Counted from the first letter of the stretch, positions 1 to 8,785 are shown. The stretch: 64,000 bases of DNA from Pseudomonas putida NBRC 14164 (GCF_000412675.1 NC_021505.1:4954501-5018500), one strand, 5' to 3'. Numbers and translations: made by a program. The notes: generated from the sequence alone by a model not told the origin.

Positions 1-98
1 TCAAAGCGCGCGTCGACAACCATCAACGCGACCGACATCACCACCAGAACGAGCAGGCGAACGCCCAGCGAAGGGCCCTTGGAGAAAAGTGGTTTAAT
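1..98 (-). CDS. mreC: Rod shape-determining protein MreC, 5' end only
   Basis: Only the first 32 codons or so lie in the window; the gene runs off the left edge. The peptide begins IKPLFSKGPSLG and enters a hydrophobic helix (VRLLVLVVMSVALMVV), the usual N-terminal signal anchor of MreC, which links cytoplasmic MreB filaments to the periplasmic cell-wall machinery. The frame has a stop at 120-122 and no ATG, GTG or TTG before the conserved IKPLF. The codon there is ATT (96-98), with GAGGAA six bases upstream, so I place the start at ATT. The next ATG lies inside the membrane helix. It follows mreB on the same strand, as is normal. Confidence 0.85.
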   Translation of the reverse strand, partial: MKPLFSKGPSLGVRLLVLVVMSVALMVVDARF

Positions 99-206
99 GG
101 GCCGTTCCTCGTGGACGACTCAGGAGGTCATTGGACATGGAACAACGCACCAGCCTGGTTGCGGGTTGACGGATACGGCGCCCTTGACGGGCGCCAGCCC
201 AGCACA

Positions 207-235
207 TACAGGTAGCACTGTGCGTGCTACCTGTA
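207..235 (-). terminator. 12-bp perfect hairpin between mreB and mreC
   Basis: TACAGGTAGCAC at 207-218 pairs perfectly with 224-235 around a five-base loop. No T-run follows on either strand, so it looks more like an attenuator or RNA-stability stem that lowers mreC relative to mreB than a full terminator. Confidence 0.45.
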
Positions 236-264
236 AACCGGGCGCTCGTGAACAGCGAGTGGGA

Positions 265-1302
265 TCACTCGCTGGAGAGCAGGTCCATCGCGTGCTTGTC
301 CATCATCTCCAGGGCGCGACCGCCGCCACGGGCGACACAGGTCAGCGGGTCCTCGGCGACGATCACCGGCAGGCCGGTTTCCTGGGCCAGCAGCTTGTCG
401 AGGTCACGCAGCAGCGCGCCACCACCGGTCAGCACCAGGCCACGCTCGGCGATGTCCGAAGCCAGCTCGGGCGGCGATTGCTCCAGGGCGCTCTTCACGG
501 CCTGGACGATGGTCGCCAGCGATTCCTGCAGCGCTTCGAGCACTTCGTTGGAGTTCAGGGTGAAGGCACGCGGTACGCCTTCGGCCAGGTTGCGGCCACG
601 CACATCGACTTCGCGCACTTCGCCGCCCGGGTAAGCGGTACCGATTTCCTGCTTGATGCGCTCGGCGGTGGACTCGCCGATCAGGCTGCCGTAGTTGCGG
701 CGCACGTAGGTGACGATGGCTTCATCGAAGCGGTCGCCGCCAACACGTACGGATTCGGCATAGACCACGCCGTTCAGGGAAATCAGTGCGATTTCAGTGG
801 TACCACCACCGATATCGACGACCATCGAACCGCGAGCCTCTTCAACCGGCAAGCCAGCACCGATGGCAGCTGCCATTGGCTCTTCGATCAGGAACACTTC
901 ACGGGCACCGGCACCCAGGGCCGACTCGCGAATGGCGCGGCGCTCTACCTGGGTCGACTTGCACGGCACGCAGATCAGCACGCGCGGGCTTGGCTGCAGG
1001 AAGCTGTTCTCGTGAACCTTGTTGATAAAATATTGCAACATTTTTTCGCAAACGCTGAAGTCGGCGATAACGCCGTCCTTCATCGGACGAATGGCAGCAA
1101 TGTTGCCAGGCGTACGGCCCAGCATGCGTTTGGCTTCGGTACCGACGGCGACGACGCTTTTCTGATTGCCATGGGTACGGATGGCAACAACCGAGGGCTC
1201 ATTCAGGACGATACCGCGCTCACGCACGTAAATAAGGGTGTTGGCAGTACCCAGGTCGATGGAGAGATCGCTGGAAAACATGCCACGCAGTTTCTTGAAC
1301 AT
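265..1302 (-). CDS. mreB: Rod shape-determining protein MreB (bacterial actin)
   Basis: A 345-residue cytoplasmic actin homologue that polymerises under the inner membrane and guides the elongation machinery (MreCD, RodA, PBP2, RodZ). The phosphate-1 motif IDLGTANTLIYV is near residue 18 and the second nucleotide-binding segment VVDIGGGTTEIA is near residue 160. The length is that of the family. The frame is open 27 codons further upstream, but the start at 1302 (MFKKLRGMFSSDLSIDLG) matches the conserved N-terminus, which carries the membrane-binding amphipathic helix. It diverges from gatC. Its partner RodZ is encoded in this window at 57759-58784. Confidence 0.97.
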   Translation of the reverse strand: MFKKLRGMFSSDLSIDLGTANTLIYVRERGIVLNEPSVVAIRTHGNQKSVVAVGTEAKRMLGRTPGNIAAIRPMKDGVIADFSVCEKMLQYFINKVHENSFLQPSPRVLICVPCKSTQVERRAIRESALGAGAREVFLIEEPMAAAIGAGLPVEEARGSMVVDIGGGTTEIALISLNGVVYAESVRVGGDRFDEAIVTYVRRNYGSLIGESTAERIKQEIGTAYPGGEVREVDVRGRNLAEGVPRAFTLNSNEVLEALQESLATIVQAVKSALEQSPPELASDIAERGLVLTGGGALLRDLDKLLAQETGLPVIVAEDPLTCVARGGGRALEMMDKHAMDLLSSE

Positions 1303-1507
1303 GGGAAAGTGACCCTGGGGAAAGCGTGGGTAAAAAAGTGCGGCAAACTCTAACAATGGCAGGGATTTTGGGCAAGGAGCCAATATGTTAAATTGGCTGT
1401 TTTTCCGAGCATGCCAGCCGATGATCGCGGCCGTTGGACCGCCAGAAAGCTGACATGTTCCTCATCGCGGACCCAAATTCCGTTCTTTGTTTCCCTTGGA
1501 GATCTTC
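1303..1507. promoter_or_regulatory. Divergent mreB/gatC promoter region with a dyad
   Basis: This 205-base gap must hold the promoters for both mreB (minus) and gatCAB (plus). The visible feature is the palindrome AGCCAAT-N7-ATTGGCT at 1378-1398, followed on the plus strand by GTTTTTCC. It could be an operator or a weak stem-loop. I could not assign -35/-10 boxes with confidence. Confidence 0.35.
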
Positions 1508-1795
1508 ATGGCGCTTGAACGCTGCGACGTGGAAAAGATCGCCCATCTGGCCCGTCTGGGGCTGAATGATGGCGAACTGCCACGCATTACCGATGCCCTG
1601 AACAGCATCCTCGGGCTGGTCGACCAGATGCAAGCGGTCGATACCACTGGCATCGAGCCCCTGGCCCACCCGCTGGAGGCCAGCCAGCGCCTGCGCCCCG
1701 ACCAGGTCACCGAAAGCAACCAGCGCGACGCCTACCAGGCTATCGCGCCGTCGACCGAAAGCGGTCTGTACCTGGTTCCCAAAGTCATCGAGTAA
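1508..1795 (+). CDS. gatC: Asp-tRNA(Asn)/Glu-tRNA(Gln) amidotransferase subunit C
   Basis: A 95-residue small subunit that stabilises the GatA-GatB interface in the heterotrimer converting Glu-tRNA(Gln) and/or Asp-tRNA(Asn) to the amidated form. The protein begins [19 protein letters not shown] and carries the typical LAHPLE segment near residue 60. The start at 1508 is chosen because TTGGAG lies about nine bases upstream and because the seven extra codons of the open frame are not conserved. It is the first gene of gatCAB; gatA follows after 15 bases. Confidence 0.95.
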
Positions 1796-1810
1796 GGGAT
1801 AGAGCCTGCC

Positions 1811-3262
1811 ATGCATCAATTGACCCTGGCCGAGATCGCCCGCGGACTCGCCGACAAGTCGTTTTCCTCCGAAGAGCTGACCGGCGCCCTGTTGGCGCGC
1901 ATCAAGCAACTCGACCCGCAAATCAACAGCTTCATCAGCGTCACCGAAGACCTGGCCCTGGGCCAGGCGCGTGCCGCCGACGCCCGTCGCGCCGCAGGCG
2001 AAACCGGCGCGCTGCTGGGTGCCCCCATCGCCCACAAGGACCTGTTCTGCACCAACGGCGTACGCACCAGTTGCGGCTCGAAGATGCTCGACAACTTCAA
2101 GGCGCCGTACGACGCCACCGTGGTCGCCAAGCTGGCTGAAGCCGGCATGGTCACCCTGGGCAAGACCAACATGGACGAGTTCGCCATGGGTTCGGCCAAC
2201 GAATCCAGCCACTACGGCGCGGTGAAGAACCCGTGGAACCTCGAACACGTCCCAGGCGGTTCGTCGGGCGGTTCGGCCGCTGCCGTGGCCGCGCGCCTGC
2301 TGCCGGCCACCACTGGCACCGACACCGGCGGTTCGATCCGCCAGCCGGCGGCACTGACCAACCTCACCGGCCTCAAACCGACGTACGGTCGTGTTTCGCG
2401 CTGGGGCATGATCGCCTACGCCTCCAGCCTCGACCAGGGCGGCCCGCTGGCCCGCACTGCCGAGGACTGCGCCCTGCTGCTGCAAGGCATGGCCGGTTTC
2501 GACGCCAAGGATTCCACCAGCATCGAAGAGCCGGTGCCGGACTACAGCGCCAACCTCAATGGTTCGCTGCAGGGCCTGCGGATCGGCCTGCCGAAAGAGT
2601 ACTTCGGTGCAGGCCTCGACCCGCGTATCGCCGACCTGGTTCAGGCCAGTGTCAAAGAGCTGGAAAAGCTCGGCGCAGTGGTCAAGGAAATCAGCCTGCC
2701 GAACATGCAGCACGCCATCCCGGCCTACTACGTGATCGCCCCGGCTGAAGCCTCTTCCAACCTGTCGCGCTTCGACGGCGTGCGCTTCGGCTACCGCTGC
2801 GAGGACCCGAAAGACCTCACCGACCTGTACAAGCGTTCCCGTGGCGAAGGCTTCGGCGTTGAAGTGCAGCGCCGGATCATGGTCGGCACCTACGCCCTGT
2901 CGGCCGGCTACTACGACGCGTACTACGTGAAGGCGCAGCAGATCCGCCGCCTGATCAAGAACGACTTCATGGCCGCCTTCAACGATGTCGACCTGATCCT
3001 CGGCCCTACCACGCCGAACCCGGCCTGGAAGCTTGGCGCCAAGAGCAGCGACCCGGTCGCCGCCTACCTGGAAGACGTCTACACCATCACCGCCAACCTG
3101 GCGGGCCTGCCGGGCCTGTCGATGCCGGCCGGCTTCGTCGACGGCCTGCCGGTCGGTGTGCAGCTGCTGGCACCGTACTTCCAGGAAGGCCGCCTGCTCA
3201 ACGTCGCGCACCGCTACCAGCAAGTGACCGACTGGCACACCCGTGCCCCCAACGGCTTCTGA
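1811..3262 (+). CDS. gatA: Asp-tRNA(Asn)/Glu-tRNA(Gln) amidotransferase subunit A
   Basis: A 483-residue amidase-signature glutaminase that releases ammonia from glutamine and passes it to GatB. The Ser-cisSer-Lys triad is visible: K76 in APIAHKDLFC, S151 in the GGSSGGSAAA loop and nucleophile S175 in TDTGGSIRQPA. The length is typical for GatA. It sits between gatC and gatB, 11 bases before gatB, in a three-gene operon. The C-terminal GLPGLSMPAGFVDGLPVG segment is also typical of the family. Confidence 0.97.
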   Translation: MHQLTLAEIARGLADKSFSSEELTGALLARIKQLDPQINSFISVTEDLALGQARAADARRAAGETGALLGAPIAHKDLFCTNGVRTSCGSKMLDNFKAPYDATVVAKLAEAGMVTLGKTNMDEFAMGSANESSHYGAVKNPWNLEHVPGGSSGGSAAAVAARLLPATTGTDTGGSIRQPAALTNLTGLKPTYGRVSRWGMIAYASSLDQGGPLARTAEDCALLLQGMAGFDAKDSTSIEEPVPDYSANLNGSLQGLRIGLPKEYFGAGLDPRIADLVQASVKELEKLGAVVKEISLPNMQHAIPAYYVIAPAEASSNLSRFDGVRFGYRCEDPKDLTDLYKRSRGEGFGVEVQRRIMVGTYALSAGYYDAYYVKAQQIRRLIKNDFMAAFNDVDLILGPTTPNPAWKLGAKSSDPVAAYLEDVYTITANLAGLPGLSMPAGFVDGLPVGVQLLAPYFQEGRLLNVAHRYQQVTDWHTRAPNGF

Positions 3263-3273
3263 GGAGTTCACAC

Positions 3274-4719
3274 ATGCAATGGGAAGTTGTGATCGGGCTG
3301 GAAATCCACACCCAGCTCGCCACCCAGTCGAAGATCTTCTCCGGCAGCGCCACCACCTTCGGTTCCGAGCCGAACACCCAGGCCAGCCTGGTTGACCTGG
3401 GGATGCCCGGCGTACTGCCGGTGCTGAACCAGGAAGCCGTGCGCATGGCATGCATGTTCGGCCTGGCCATCGATGCCGAAATCGGCAAGCGCAACGTGTT
3501 CGCGCGCAAGAACTACTTCTACCCGGACCTGCCCAAGGGCTACCAGATCAGCCAGATGGACCTGCCGATCGTCGGCAAGGGCCACCTGGATATCGCCCTG
3601 GAAGACGGCACCATCAAGCGCATCGGGGTAACCCGCGCGCACCTGGAAGAAGACGCAGGCAAAAGCCTGCACGAAGACTTCAGCGGCTCCACCGGCATCG
3701 ACCTCAACCGTGCCGGTACCCCGCTGCTGGAAATCGTCTCCGAGCCTGACATGCGCAGTGCCAAGGAAGCCGTGGCTTACGTCAAGGCGATCCACGCGCT
3801 GGTGCGCTACCTGGGCATCTGCGACGGCAACATGGCCGAAGGCTCGCTACGCTGCGACTGCAACGTGTCGATTCGCCCGAAAGGCCAGGTCGAGTTCGGC
3901 ACCCGCTGCGAGATCAAGAACGTCAACTCGTTCCGCTTCATCGAGCGCGCGATCAACAGCGAAATCCAGCGCCAGATCGACCTGATCGAAGACGGCGGCA
4001 AGGTCGTGCAGGAAACCCGCCTGTACGACCCGAACAAAGACGAAACCCGCTCCATGCGCAGCAAGGAAGAAGCCAACGACTACCGTTACTTCCCCGACCC
4101 GGACCTGCTGCCGGTGGTGATCGAGGACAGCTTCCTCGAAACCATCCGCGCCGGCCTGCCGGAGCTGCCGCCGCAGAAGGTCGAACGCTTCCAGAGCCAG
4201 TACGGCCTGTCGGCCTACGACGCCAACGTGTTGGCATCCAGCCGCGAACAGGCGGACTACTTCGAGGAAGTGGTGAAAATCGGTGGCGACGCCAAGCTGG
4301 CGGCCAACTGGGTCATGGTCGAGCTGGGCAGCCTGCTTAACAAGCTGGGCATCGAGATCGACCAGGCACCGGTCAGCGCCGCGCACCTGGGTGGCATGCT
4401 GCTGCGCATCCGCGACAACACCATCAGCGGCAAGATCGCCAAGACCGTGTTCGAGGCCATGGCCGCCGGCGAAGGCGATGCCGACAGCATCATCGAAAGC
4501 AAAGGCCTGAAGCAGGTTACCGACACCGGTGCGATCGACAAGATGCTCGACGAAATGCTGGCGGCCAACGCCGAGCAGGTCGAACAGTACCGCGCCGCCG
4601 ACGAGGCCAAGCGTGGCAAGATGTTCGGCTTCTTTGTCGGCCAGGCGATGAAAGCTTCCAAAGGCAAGGCCAACCCGGGGCAGGTGAACCAATTGCTCAA
4701 GGCCAAGCTCGAAGGCTGA
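3274..4719 (+). CDS. gatB: Asp-tRNA(Asn)/Glu-tRNA(Gln) amidotransferase subunit B
   Basis: A 481-residue subunit that phosphorylates the mischarged aminoacyl-tRNA and transfers ammonia to it. The N-terminal kinase-like domain starts WEVVIGLEIHTQL and contains FYPDLPKGYQISQ. The C-terminal helical and YqeY-like tail (about residues 330-481) contacts the tRNA elbow. A GAGG ribosome-binding site lies just after the gatA stop. It is the last gene of gatCAB and is followed by a REP pair. Confidence 0.97.
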   Translation: MQWEVVIGLEIHTQLATQSKIFSGSATTFGSEPNTQASLVDLGMPGVLPVLNQEAVRMACMFGLAIDAEIGKRNVFARKNYFYPDLPKGYQISQMDLPIVGKGHLDIALEDGTIKRIGVTRAHLEEDAGKSLHEDFSGSTGIDLNRAGTPLLEIVSEPDMRSAKEAVAYVKAIHALVRYLGICDGNMAEGSLRCDCNVSIRPKGQVEFGTRCEIKNVNSFRFIERAINSEIQRQIDLIEDGGKVVQETRLYDPNKDETRSMRSKEEANDYRYFPDPDLLPVVIEDSFLETIRAGLPELPPQKVERFQSQYGLSAYDANVLASSREQADYFEEVVKIGGDAKLAANWVMVELGSLLNKLGIEIDQAPVSAAHLGGMLLRIRDNTISGKIAKTVFEAMAAGEGDADSIIESKGLKQVTDTGAIDKMLDEMLAANAEQVEQYRAADEAKRGKMFGFFVGQAMKASKGKANPGQVNQLLKAKLEG

Positions 4720-4747
4720 CCTGAATATGCTGCGAGGGCTCTGCCCT

Positions 4748-4835
4748 CGTTCGCGGGCTTGCCCGCTCCCACAGTACTGCACCGCTCTCACAGGCGGTGA
4801 TATGCCTGTGGGAGCGGGCAAGCCCGCGAATGGCC
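4748..4835. repeat. Paired inverted REP element
   Basis: TCGCGGGCTTGCCCGCTCCC (from 4751) is repeated inverted at 4807-4829, each arm itself a short palindrome. This is the common P. putida REP/BIME form and lies directly downstream of gatB. Confidence 0.85.
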
Positions 4836-4854
4836 GCACTGGAGCGCATCTCAC

Positions 4855-5229
4855 TTGCTGAAAAGATCCCTGGGTACTCTCGCCCTCTTCTCCCTGCTGG
4901 CCGGCTGCGCCAGCCACGACATCGACCCGCGCGGTTACGACCAGACGGGCACCGCTTCCTATTACGGCTCGCGCCACCACGGTAAACGCACCGCCAGCGG
5001 CGAACCGTTCAACCAGCACGGCCTTACCGCCGCCCATCGCAGCCTGCCGTTCGGCACTCGCGTACTGGTCACCAACACGGCCAACCAGCGCAGTGTGGTG
5101 GTGCGCATCAACGACCGTGGCCCGCACACACGCGGCCGCCTGATCGACCTGTCTCGCGCCGCAGCAGAAAAAATCGGCATGCTCCGTAGCGGAACAGCGC
5201 GCGTGCGAGTACAAGGGCTTAGCGACTGA
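4855..5229 (+). CDS. Short RlpA-like double-psi beta-barrel lipoprotein
   Basis: A 124-residue predicted lipoprotein. The signal peptide ends in a lipobox LLAGC with C18 as the acylated residue. The rest is a single double-psi beta-barrel domain (about residues 32-120) with GTASYYGSRHHGKRTASGE and the catalytic-type NDRGP motif. Full-length RlpA, a septal lytic transglycosylase acting on denuded glycan, also has a C-terminal SPOR domain; that domain is absent here, so septal targeting is not expected. The start is TTG at 4855 with GGAG upstream. The stop is in frame with, and 18 bases before, the next gene's proposed ATT start. Confidence 0.85.
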   Translation: MLKRSLGTLALFSLLAGCASHDIDPRGYDQTGTASYYGSRHHGKRTASGEPFNQHGLTAAHRSLPFGTRVLVTNTANQRSVVVRINDRGPHTRGRLIDLSRAAAEKIGMLRSGTARVRVQGLSD

Positions 5230-5247
5230 CGCGACAGGAGTCCGACC

Positions 5248-6333
5248 ATTTTCGACCTGGCCACCCTTCACACCTTCAGCCTGCTGCAATTGGGCGTTGC
5301 CCTGCTGCTGCTGGTCGGCGGCGCCGAATTGCTGGTGCGCGCAGCGCTGCGCCTGGCACAACGCCTTCATGTTCGCCCGTTGATCATCGGCCTGAGCCTG
5401 GTGGCTTTCGGCAGTACCGCGCCACAACTCACCGTCAGCCTGCAGGCCGCCTACCAGGGCGCGCCGGATGTGGCGGTCGGCAGCGTGATCGGCAGCAACA
5501 TATTCAACGTACTGGTCATTCTCGGCCTGGCCGCGCTGATCATCCCCTTGCGCGTATCGCGCCAGCTGGTGCGCCTGGACATTCCGCTGATGATCGTCGC
5601 CAGCGGCCTGGTCTATGCCCTGTGCGCCAACGGTTACCTGGGCCGGGTTGAAGGGGGGCTGCTGCTGCTTGGCCTGGTCGGCTACCTGGTAATGCTCTGG
5701 CACCAGTCGCGCCACTACGCACGCACCTACCCCGCGCCGGACACGGCCAAATCCAGCGCCAGGCGCTTCTGGTCAGGCACGCTGCTGCTGGTGTTGGCCG
5801 GCCTTGCCCTGCTGAGCCTGGCGGGGCACCTGCTGCTGGAGGCCGCCGTGGAGGTTGCCACCGACCTGGGGCTGTCCGAGCGCATCATCGGCCTGACCGT
5901 CGTCGCCATCTGCACATCCCTGCCAGAGCTCGCCGCCGCATTGATCGCTGCCCTGCGCGGTGAACGGGAAATTGCCGTGGGCACGGTCATTGGCAGCAAC
6001 CTGTTCAACCTGCTGGCCGTGCTGGGCCTGACCGCGCTGATCACCCCTGAGCCGCTGTCGATCTCGCCCAACGCCCTGGCGTTCGACCTGCCAGTAATGC
6101 TCGGGGTTGCCGTGCTGAGCCTGCCGGTGTTCTATTCCGGTTACCGGATCACCCGCGCCGAAGGCCTGGTGTTCCTCTGCCTGTACCTGGCGTACGGGCT
6201 GCACGTGGCGGCATTCACAATGGGCATGCCGCTGGCCGGGCGCCTGGAGCGGTTGATGCTGTTCTATGTGCTGCCTGTGCTCGCCGTGGTGCTGCTGTAT
6301 ACCACCGTGCGCGCCTGGCGCCGGCAGCATTGA
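5248..6333 (+). CDS. CaCA-family sodium/calcium-type cation exchanger
   Basis: An inner-membrane antiporter of the YrbG/CaCA type with about ten hydrophobic segments and the two alpha-repeats GSVIGSNIFNVLVILGLAAL (first half) and GTVIGSNLFNLLAVLGLTAL (second half). It probably exchanges Na+ or H+ for Ca2+ or another cation. The frame follows the RlpA-like gene's stop with no ATG. A TTG at 5290 is possible, but it has no good ribosome-binding site and cuts into the first helix. ATT at 5248-5250 has AGGAG seven bases upstream and gives a 361-residue protein starting with FDLATLHTFSLLQLG, so I prefer it. This start is the main uncertainty. Confidence 0.88.
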   Translation: MFDLATLHTFSLLQLGVALLLLVGGAELLVRAALRLAQRLHVRPLIIGLSLVAFGSTAPQLTVSLQAAYQGAPDVAVGSVIGSNIFNVLVILGLAALIIPLRVSRQLVRLDIPLMIVASGLVYALCANGYLGRVEGGLLLLGLVGYLVMLWHQSRHYARTYPAPDTAKSSARRFWSGTLLLVLAGLALLSLAGHLLLEAAVEVATDLGLSERIIGLTVVAICTSLPELAAALIAALRGEREIAVGTVIGSNLFNLLAVLGLTALITPEPLSISPNALAFDLPVMLGVAVLSLPVFYSGYRITRAEGLVFLCLYLAYGLHVAAFTMGMPLAGRLERLMLFYVLPVLAVVLLYTTVRAWRRQH

Positions 6334-6380
6334 TCGGGCCATGTCATCTGGCGCATGCCTTAAGCCTTGTGTCGCCCTTT

Positions 6381-6412
6381 AGATCGAGCGCCGCGCGGGC
6401 GGCGCTCGATCT
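6381..6412. terminator. Bidirectional terminator hairpin between exchanger and permease
   Basis: AGATCGAGCGCCGC at 6381-6394 pairs perfectly with 6399-6412 around a GCGG loop. It lies between two convergent genes and can end both transcripts. T-runs are weak on both sides. Confidence 0.7.
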
Positions 6413-6428
6413 CACAGGCGATACAAAT

Positions 6429-7787
6429 CTAACGGCGAACCTGCCGAGCCTTCTTCAGCTTGAAGGCCACCCACAGCACGGCTATCCATGCCGGGATCAG
6501 CATCACCGAGATGCGAATCGGCGGGGTCAGGTACATCACCACCAGAATCAGCACAATGAACGCCAGGCACAGGTAGTTGGTCAGCGGGTGCCCCAGGCTC
6601 TTGTAGAACGGGGTAATCCCGGCCGCCAGCTTGGCTTTGCGGAACTTCAGGTGGGTAATGCTGATGCTCGCCCAGTTGATCACCAGCGCCGACACCGCCA
6701 GGGCCATCAGCAAGCCAAAGGCCTCACCCGGCATCAGGTAGTTGATCACCACGCACAGCCCGGTAGCGAAGGCCGACACGCCCAGCGCAGTCAGCGGCAC
6801 ACCGCTGCGGCTGACTTTCAGCAACTGGCGCGGTGCATCGCCCTGACTGGCCAGACCAAACAGCATGCGGCTGTTGGCGTATACGCAGCTGTTGTAGACC
6901 GACAGCGCGGCCGTCAGCACCACGATATTGAGAATGGTGGCCACCAGGTCGCTGTCCAGTTCGTGGAAGATCATCACGAACGGGCTACCGCCCTGCACCA
7001 CCTTCTGCCACGGGTACAGCGACAGCAGCACCGCCAGGGCACCGATGTAGAAGATCAGGATGCGATACACCACTTGGTTGGTGGCCTTGGGGATGCTTTC
7101 GCGCGGGTTGTCGGCCTCGGCAGCGGTGATACCCACCAGCTCCAGGCCACCGAACGAGAACATGATCACCGCCAGCGCCATCACCAGGCCGCTGACACCG
7201 TTAGGGAAGAAGCCGCCGTATTGCCACAGGTTGGCCACGCTGGCATCCGGGCCGCCATGGCCACTGCTCAGCAACCACGCGCCGAAGCCGATCATGCTGA
7301 CGATGGCCACTACCTTGATCAGGGCGAACCAGAATTCCATTTCGCCGTAGACCTTCACCTGGGTCAGGTTGATCAGGTTGATCACCACGAAGAAGATCGC
7401 CGCCGTGGCCCAGGTGGGGAAATCAGGCCACCAGTACTGCACGTAGATACCCACAGCCGTCAACTCGGCCATGCCCACCAGCACATACACCACCCAATAG
7501 TTCCATCCCGACACGAAGCCTGCAAACTCGCTCCAGTACTGGTGGGCAAAGTGGCTGAAGCTACCGGCTACCGGCTCTTCCACCACCATTTCGCCCAACT
7601 GGCGCATGATCAGGAAGGCCATCAGGCCCGCGATGGCATACCCCAGCAACACGGAGGGGCCGGCCAGCTGAATGGTCTGGGCGATGCCCAGGAACAAGCC
7701 GGTACCGATGGCCCCGCCCAGCGCGATCAGCTGGATATGGCGATTCTTCAGCCCGCGCTGTAGCTCGGGCGTGCTCTGGTCTTGCAT
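6429..7787 (-). CDS. Amino-acid permease of the APC/AAT family (AroP/ProY-like)
   Basis: A 452-residue inner-membrane transporter with about 12 helices. The N-terminus RGLKNRHIQLIALGGAIGTG and the following GPSVLLGYAIAGL are the signature of the amino-acid transporter (AAT) branch, which imports aromatic amino acids, proline, GABA or similar substrates by proton symport. The EFWFALIKVVAIVSMIGFG segment near residue 155 is also typical. Substrate cannot be fixed from sequence by eye; aromatic amino acids or proline are the likeliest. It is a single gene convergent with the exchanger. Confidence 0.9.
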   Translation of the reverse strand: MQDQSTPELQRGLKNRHIQLIALGGAIGTGLFLGIAQTIQLAGPSVLLGYAIAGLMAFLIMRQLGEMVVEEPVAGSFSHFAHQYWSEFAGFVSGWNYWVVYVLVGMAELTAVGIYVQYWWPDFPTWATAAIFFVVINLINLTQVKVYGEMEFWFALIKVVAIVSMIGFGAWLLSSGHGGPDASVANLWQYGGFFPNGVSGLVMALAVIMFSFGGLELVGITAAEADNPRESIPKATNQVVYRILIFYIGALAVLLSLYPWQKVVQGGSPFVMIFHELDSDLVATILNIVVLTAALSVYNSCVYANSRMLFGLASQGDAPRQLLKVSRSGVPLTALGVSAFATGLCVVINYLMPGEAFGLLMALAVSALVINWASISITHLKFRKAKLAAGITPFYKSLGHPLTNYLCLAFIVLILVVMYLTPPIRISVMLIPAWIAVLWVAFKLKKARQVRR

Positions 7788-7843
7788 GAAGTGTCCTTTA
7801 GCTCAGTGAGGCTGTGTCTTTTGTGTTGTTTGCAGTCAAGGAT

Positions 7844-8785
7844 CTAGATCCATCCGCCCCACTGCAAGATGAAAATGCCGATATTGGTGGTGATTGCCGC
7901 CATTAGCGTAGTAATGACGATGATCGACGCAGCCAGCTCATGGTTGCCGTTGGCTGCTCGCGCCATGACGTAACTGGCTGCTGCGGTAGGGCTGCCGATG
8001 TACAGGAACAGGATGCCCAGTTCGGCCCCGCGAAAGCCACACAGCCAGGCGCCGAGGGTGCCGGCCAGCGGTAGCCAGACCATCTTCACCAGGCTGGCGT
8101 CGATGGCCAGCCTGCCGCTGTCGCGCAATGCCGTCAGCGACAGGGTGCCGCCAATACACATCAAGGCCAACGGCAGGGTCATCTGCGCCAGGTAATCCCC
8201 CGAAGTCAGCAGCCAGTTGGGTAGCGGCACCTGGCCGTAAGCCATGGGTGTCGCGACCAGCACACTGATGATCAGCGGGTTGCTGAAGATGCTCTTGCAG
8301 ATGCTCCACGGGTCGGACTTCAGGTCCGGGCTGTACACCGCCAGCACTACGGCCGACAGCGAGTTGTACATGAGGATGACCAGGCCGGCGAGCACCGCCC
8401 CCAGCGAAATACCGTAGTCGCCGTACAGGCTGGCAGCCAGGGCCAGGCCGATCACGCCGTTGTTGCCACGGAACGCGCCCTGGGTATAGATGCCCCGGTC
8501 GGCCAGCGGGCTGCGCCAGATGGCCATGCCCCAGGCGACGGCGAAGCCAACCAGGGTGGCGGCGATGAAGTAGAGGATGACGCCAGGCTTTACCGCTGCT
8601 GCCAGGTCGGCGTGGTAGATACCGAGGAACAGCAGCGCCGGCATGCAGACGTTGAACACCAACTGCGAGGCGACACGGTTGAAATTGTCGTCGATCAGGT
8701 GGATGCGCTTGAGCAGCACGCCCATGAACAGCATGGCGAAGACAGGTGCCGTGATGTTCAGCGTCTGGATGAGAAGGGCGAGCAT
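7844..8785 (-). CDS. AEC-family (auxin efflux carrier-like) transporter
   Basis: A 313-residue membrane protein with about ten helices arranged as two repeats, typical of the bacterial AEC family that includes malonate and organic-acid transporters. Recognisable segments are PVFAMLFMGVLLKR at the N-terminus, GNNGVIGLALAASLYG near residue 105 and the C-terminal LFLYIGSPTAAASYVMA. The frame can also start at TTG 8791. ATG at 8785 is chosen by codon preference, although the AGGA site is closer to the TTG. Substrate unknown. Confidence 0.87.
   Translation of the reverse strand: MLALLIQTLNITAPVFAMLFMGVLLKRIHLIDDNFNRVASQLVFNVCMPALLFLGIYHADLAAAVKPGVILYFIAATLVGFAVAWGMAIWRSPLADRGIYTQGAFRGNNGVIGLALAASLYGDYGISLGAVLAGLVILMYNSLSAVVLAVYSPDLKSDPWSICKSIFSNPLIISVLVATPMAYGQVPLPNWLLTSGDYLAQMTLPLALMCIGGTLSLTALRDSGRLAIDASLVKMVWLPLAGTLGAWLCGFRGAELGILFLYIGSPTAAASYVMARAANGNHELAASIIVITTLMAAITTNIGIFILQWGGWI

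Noticed and set aside
1378..1398. Dyad upstream of gatC as a T-box or riboswitch
   Set aside because: Only seven pairs and no specifier or aptamer-like structure; kept only as a possible operator.
1388..3451. Long antisense open frame (687 codons) opposite gatC/gatA
   Set aside because: It mirrors real genes in a high-GC genome; composition is low-complexity (V/G/R/Q-rich) with no domain or ribosome-binding site.
3847..5715. 622-codon antisense frame across gatB, the RlpA-like gene and the exchanger
   Set aside because: It covers three recognisable plus-strand genes and has no protein-like motifs.
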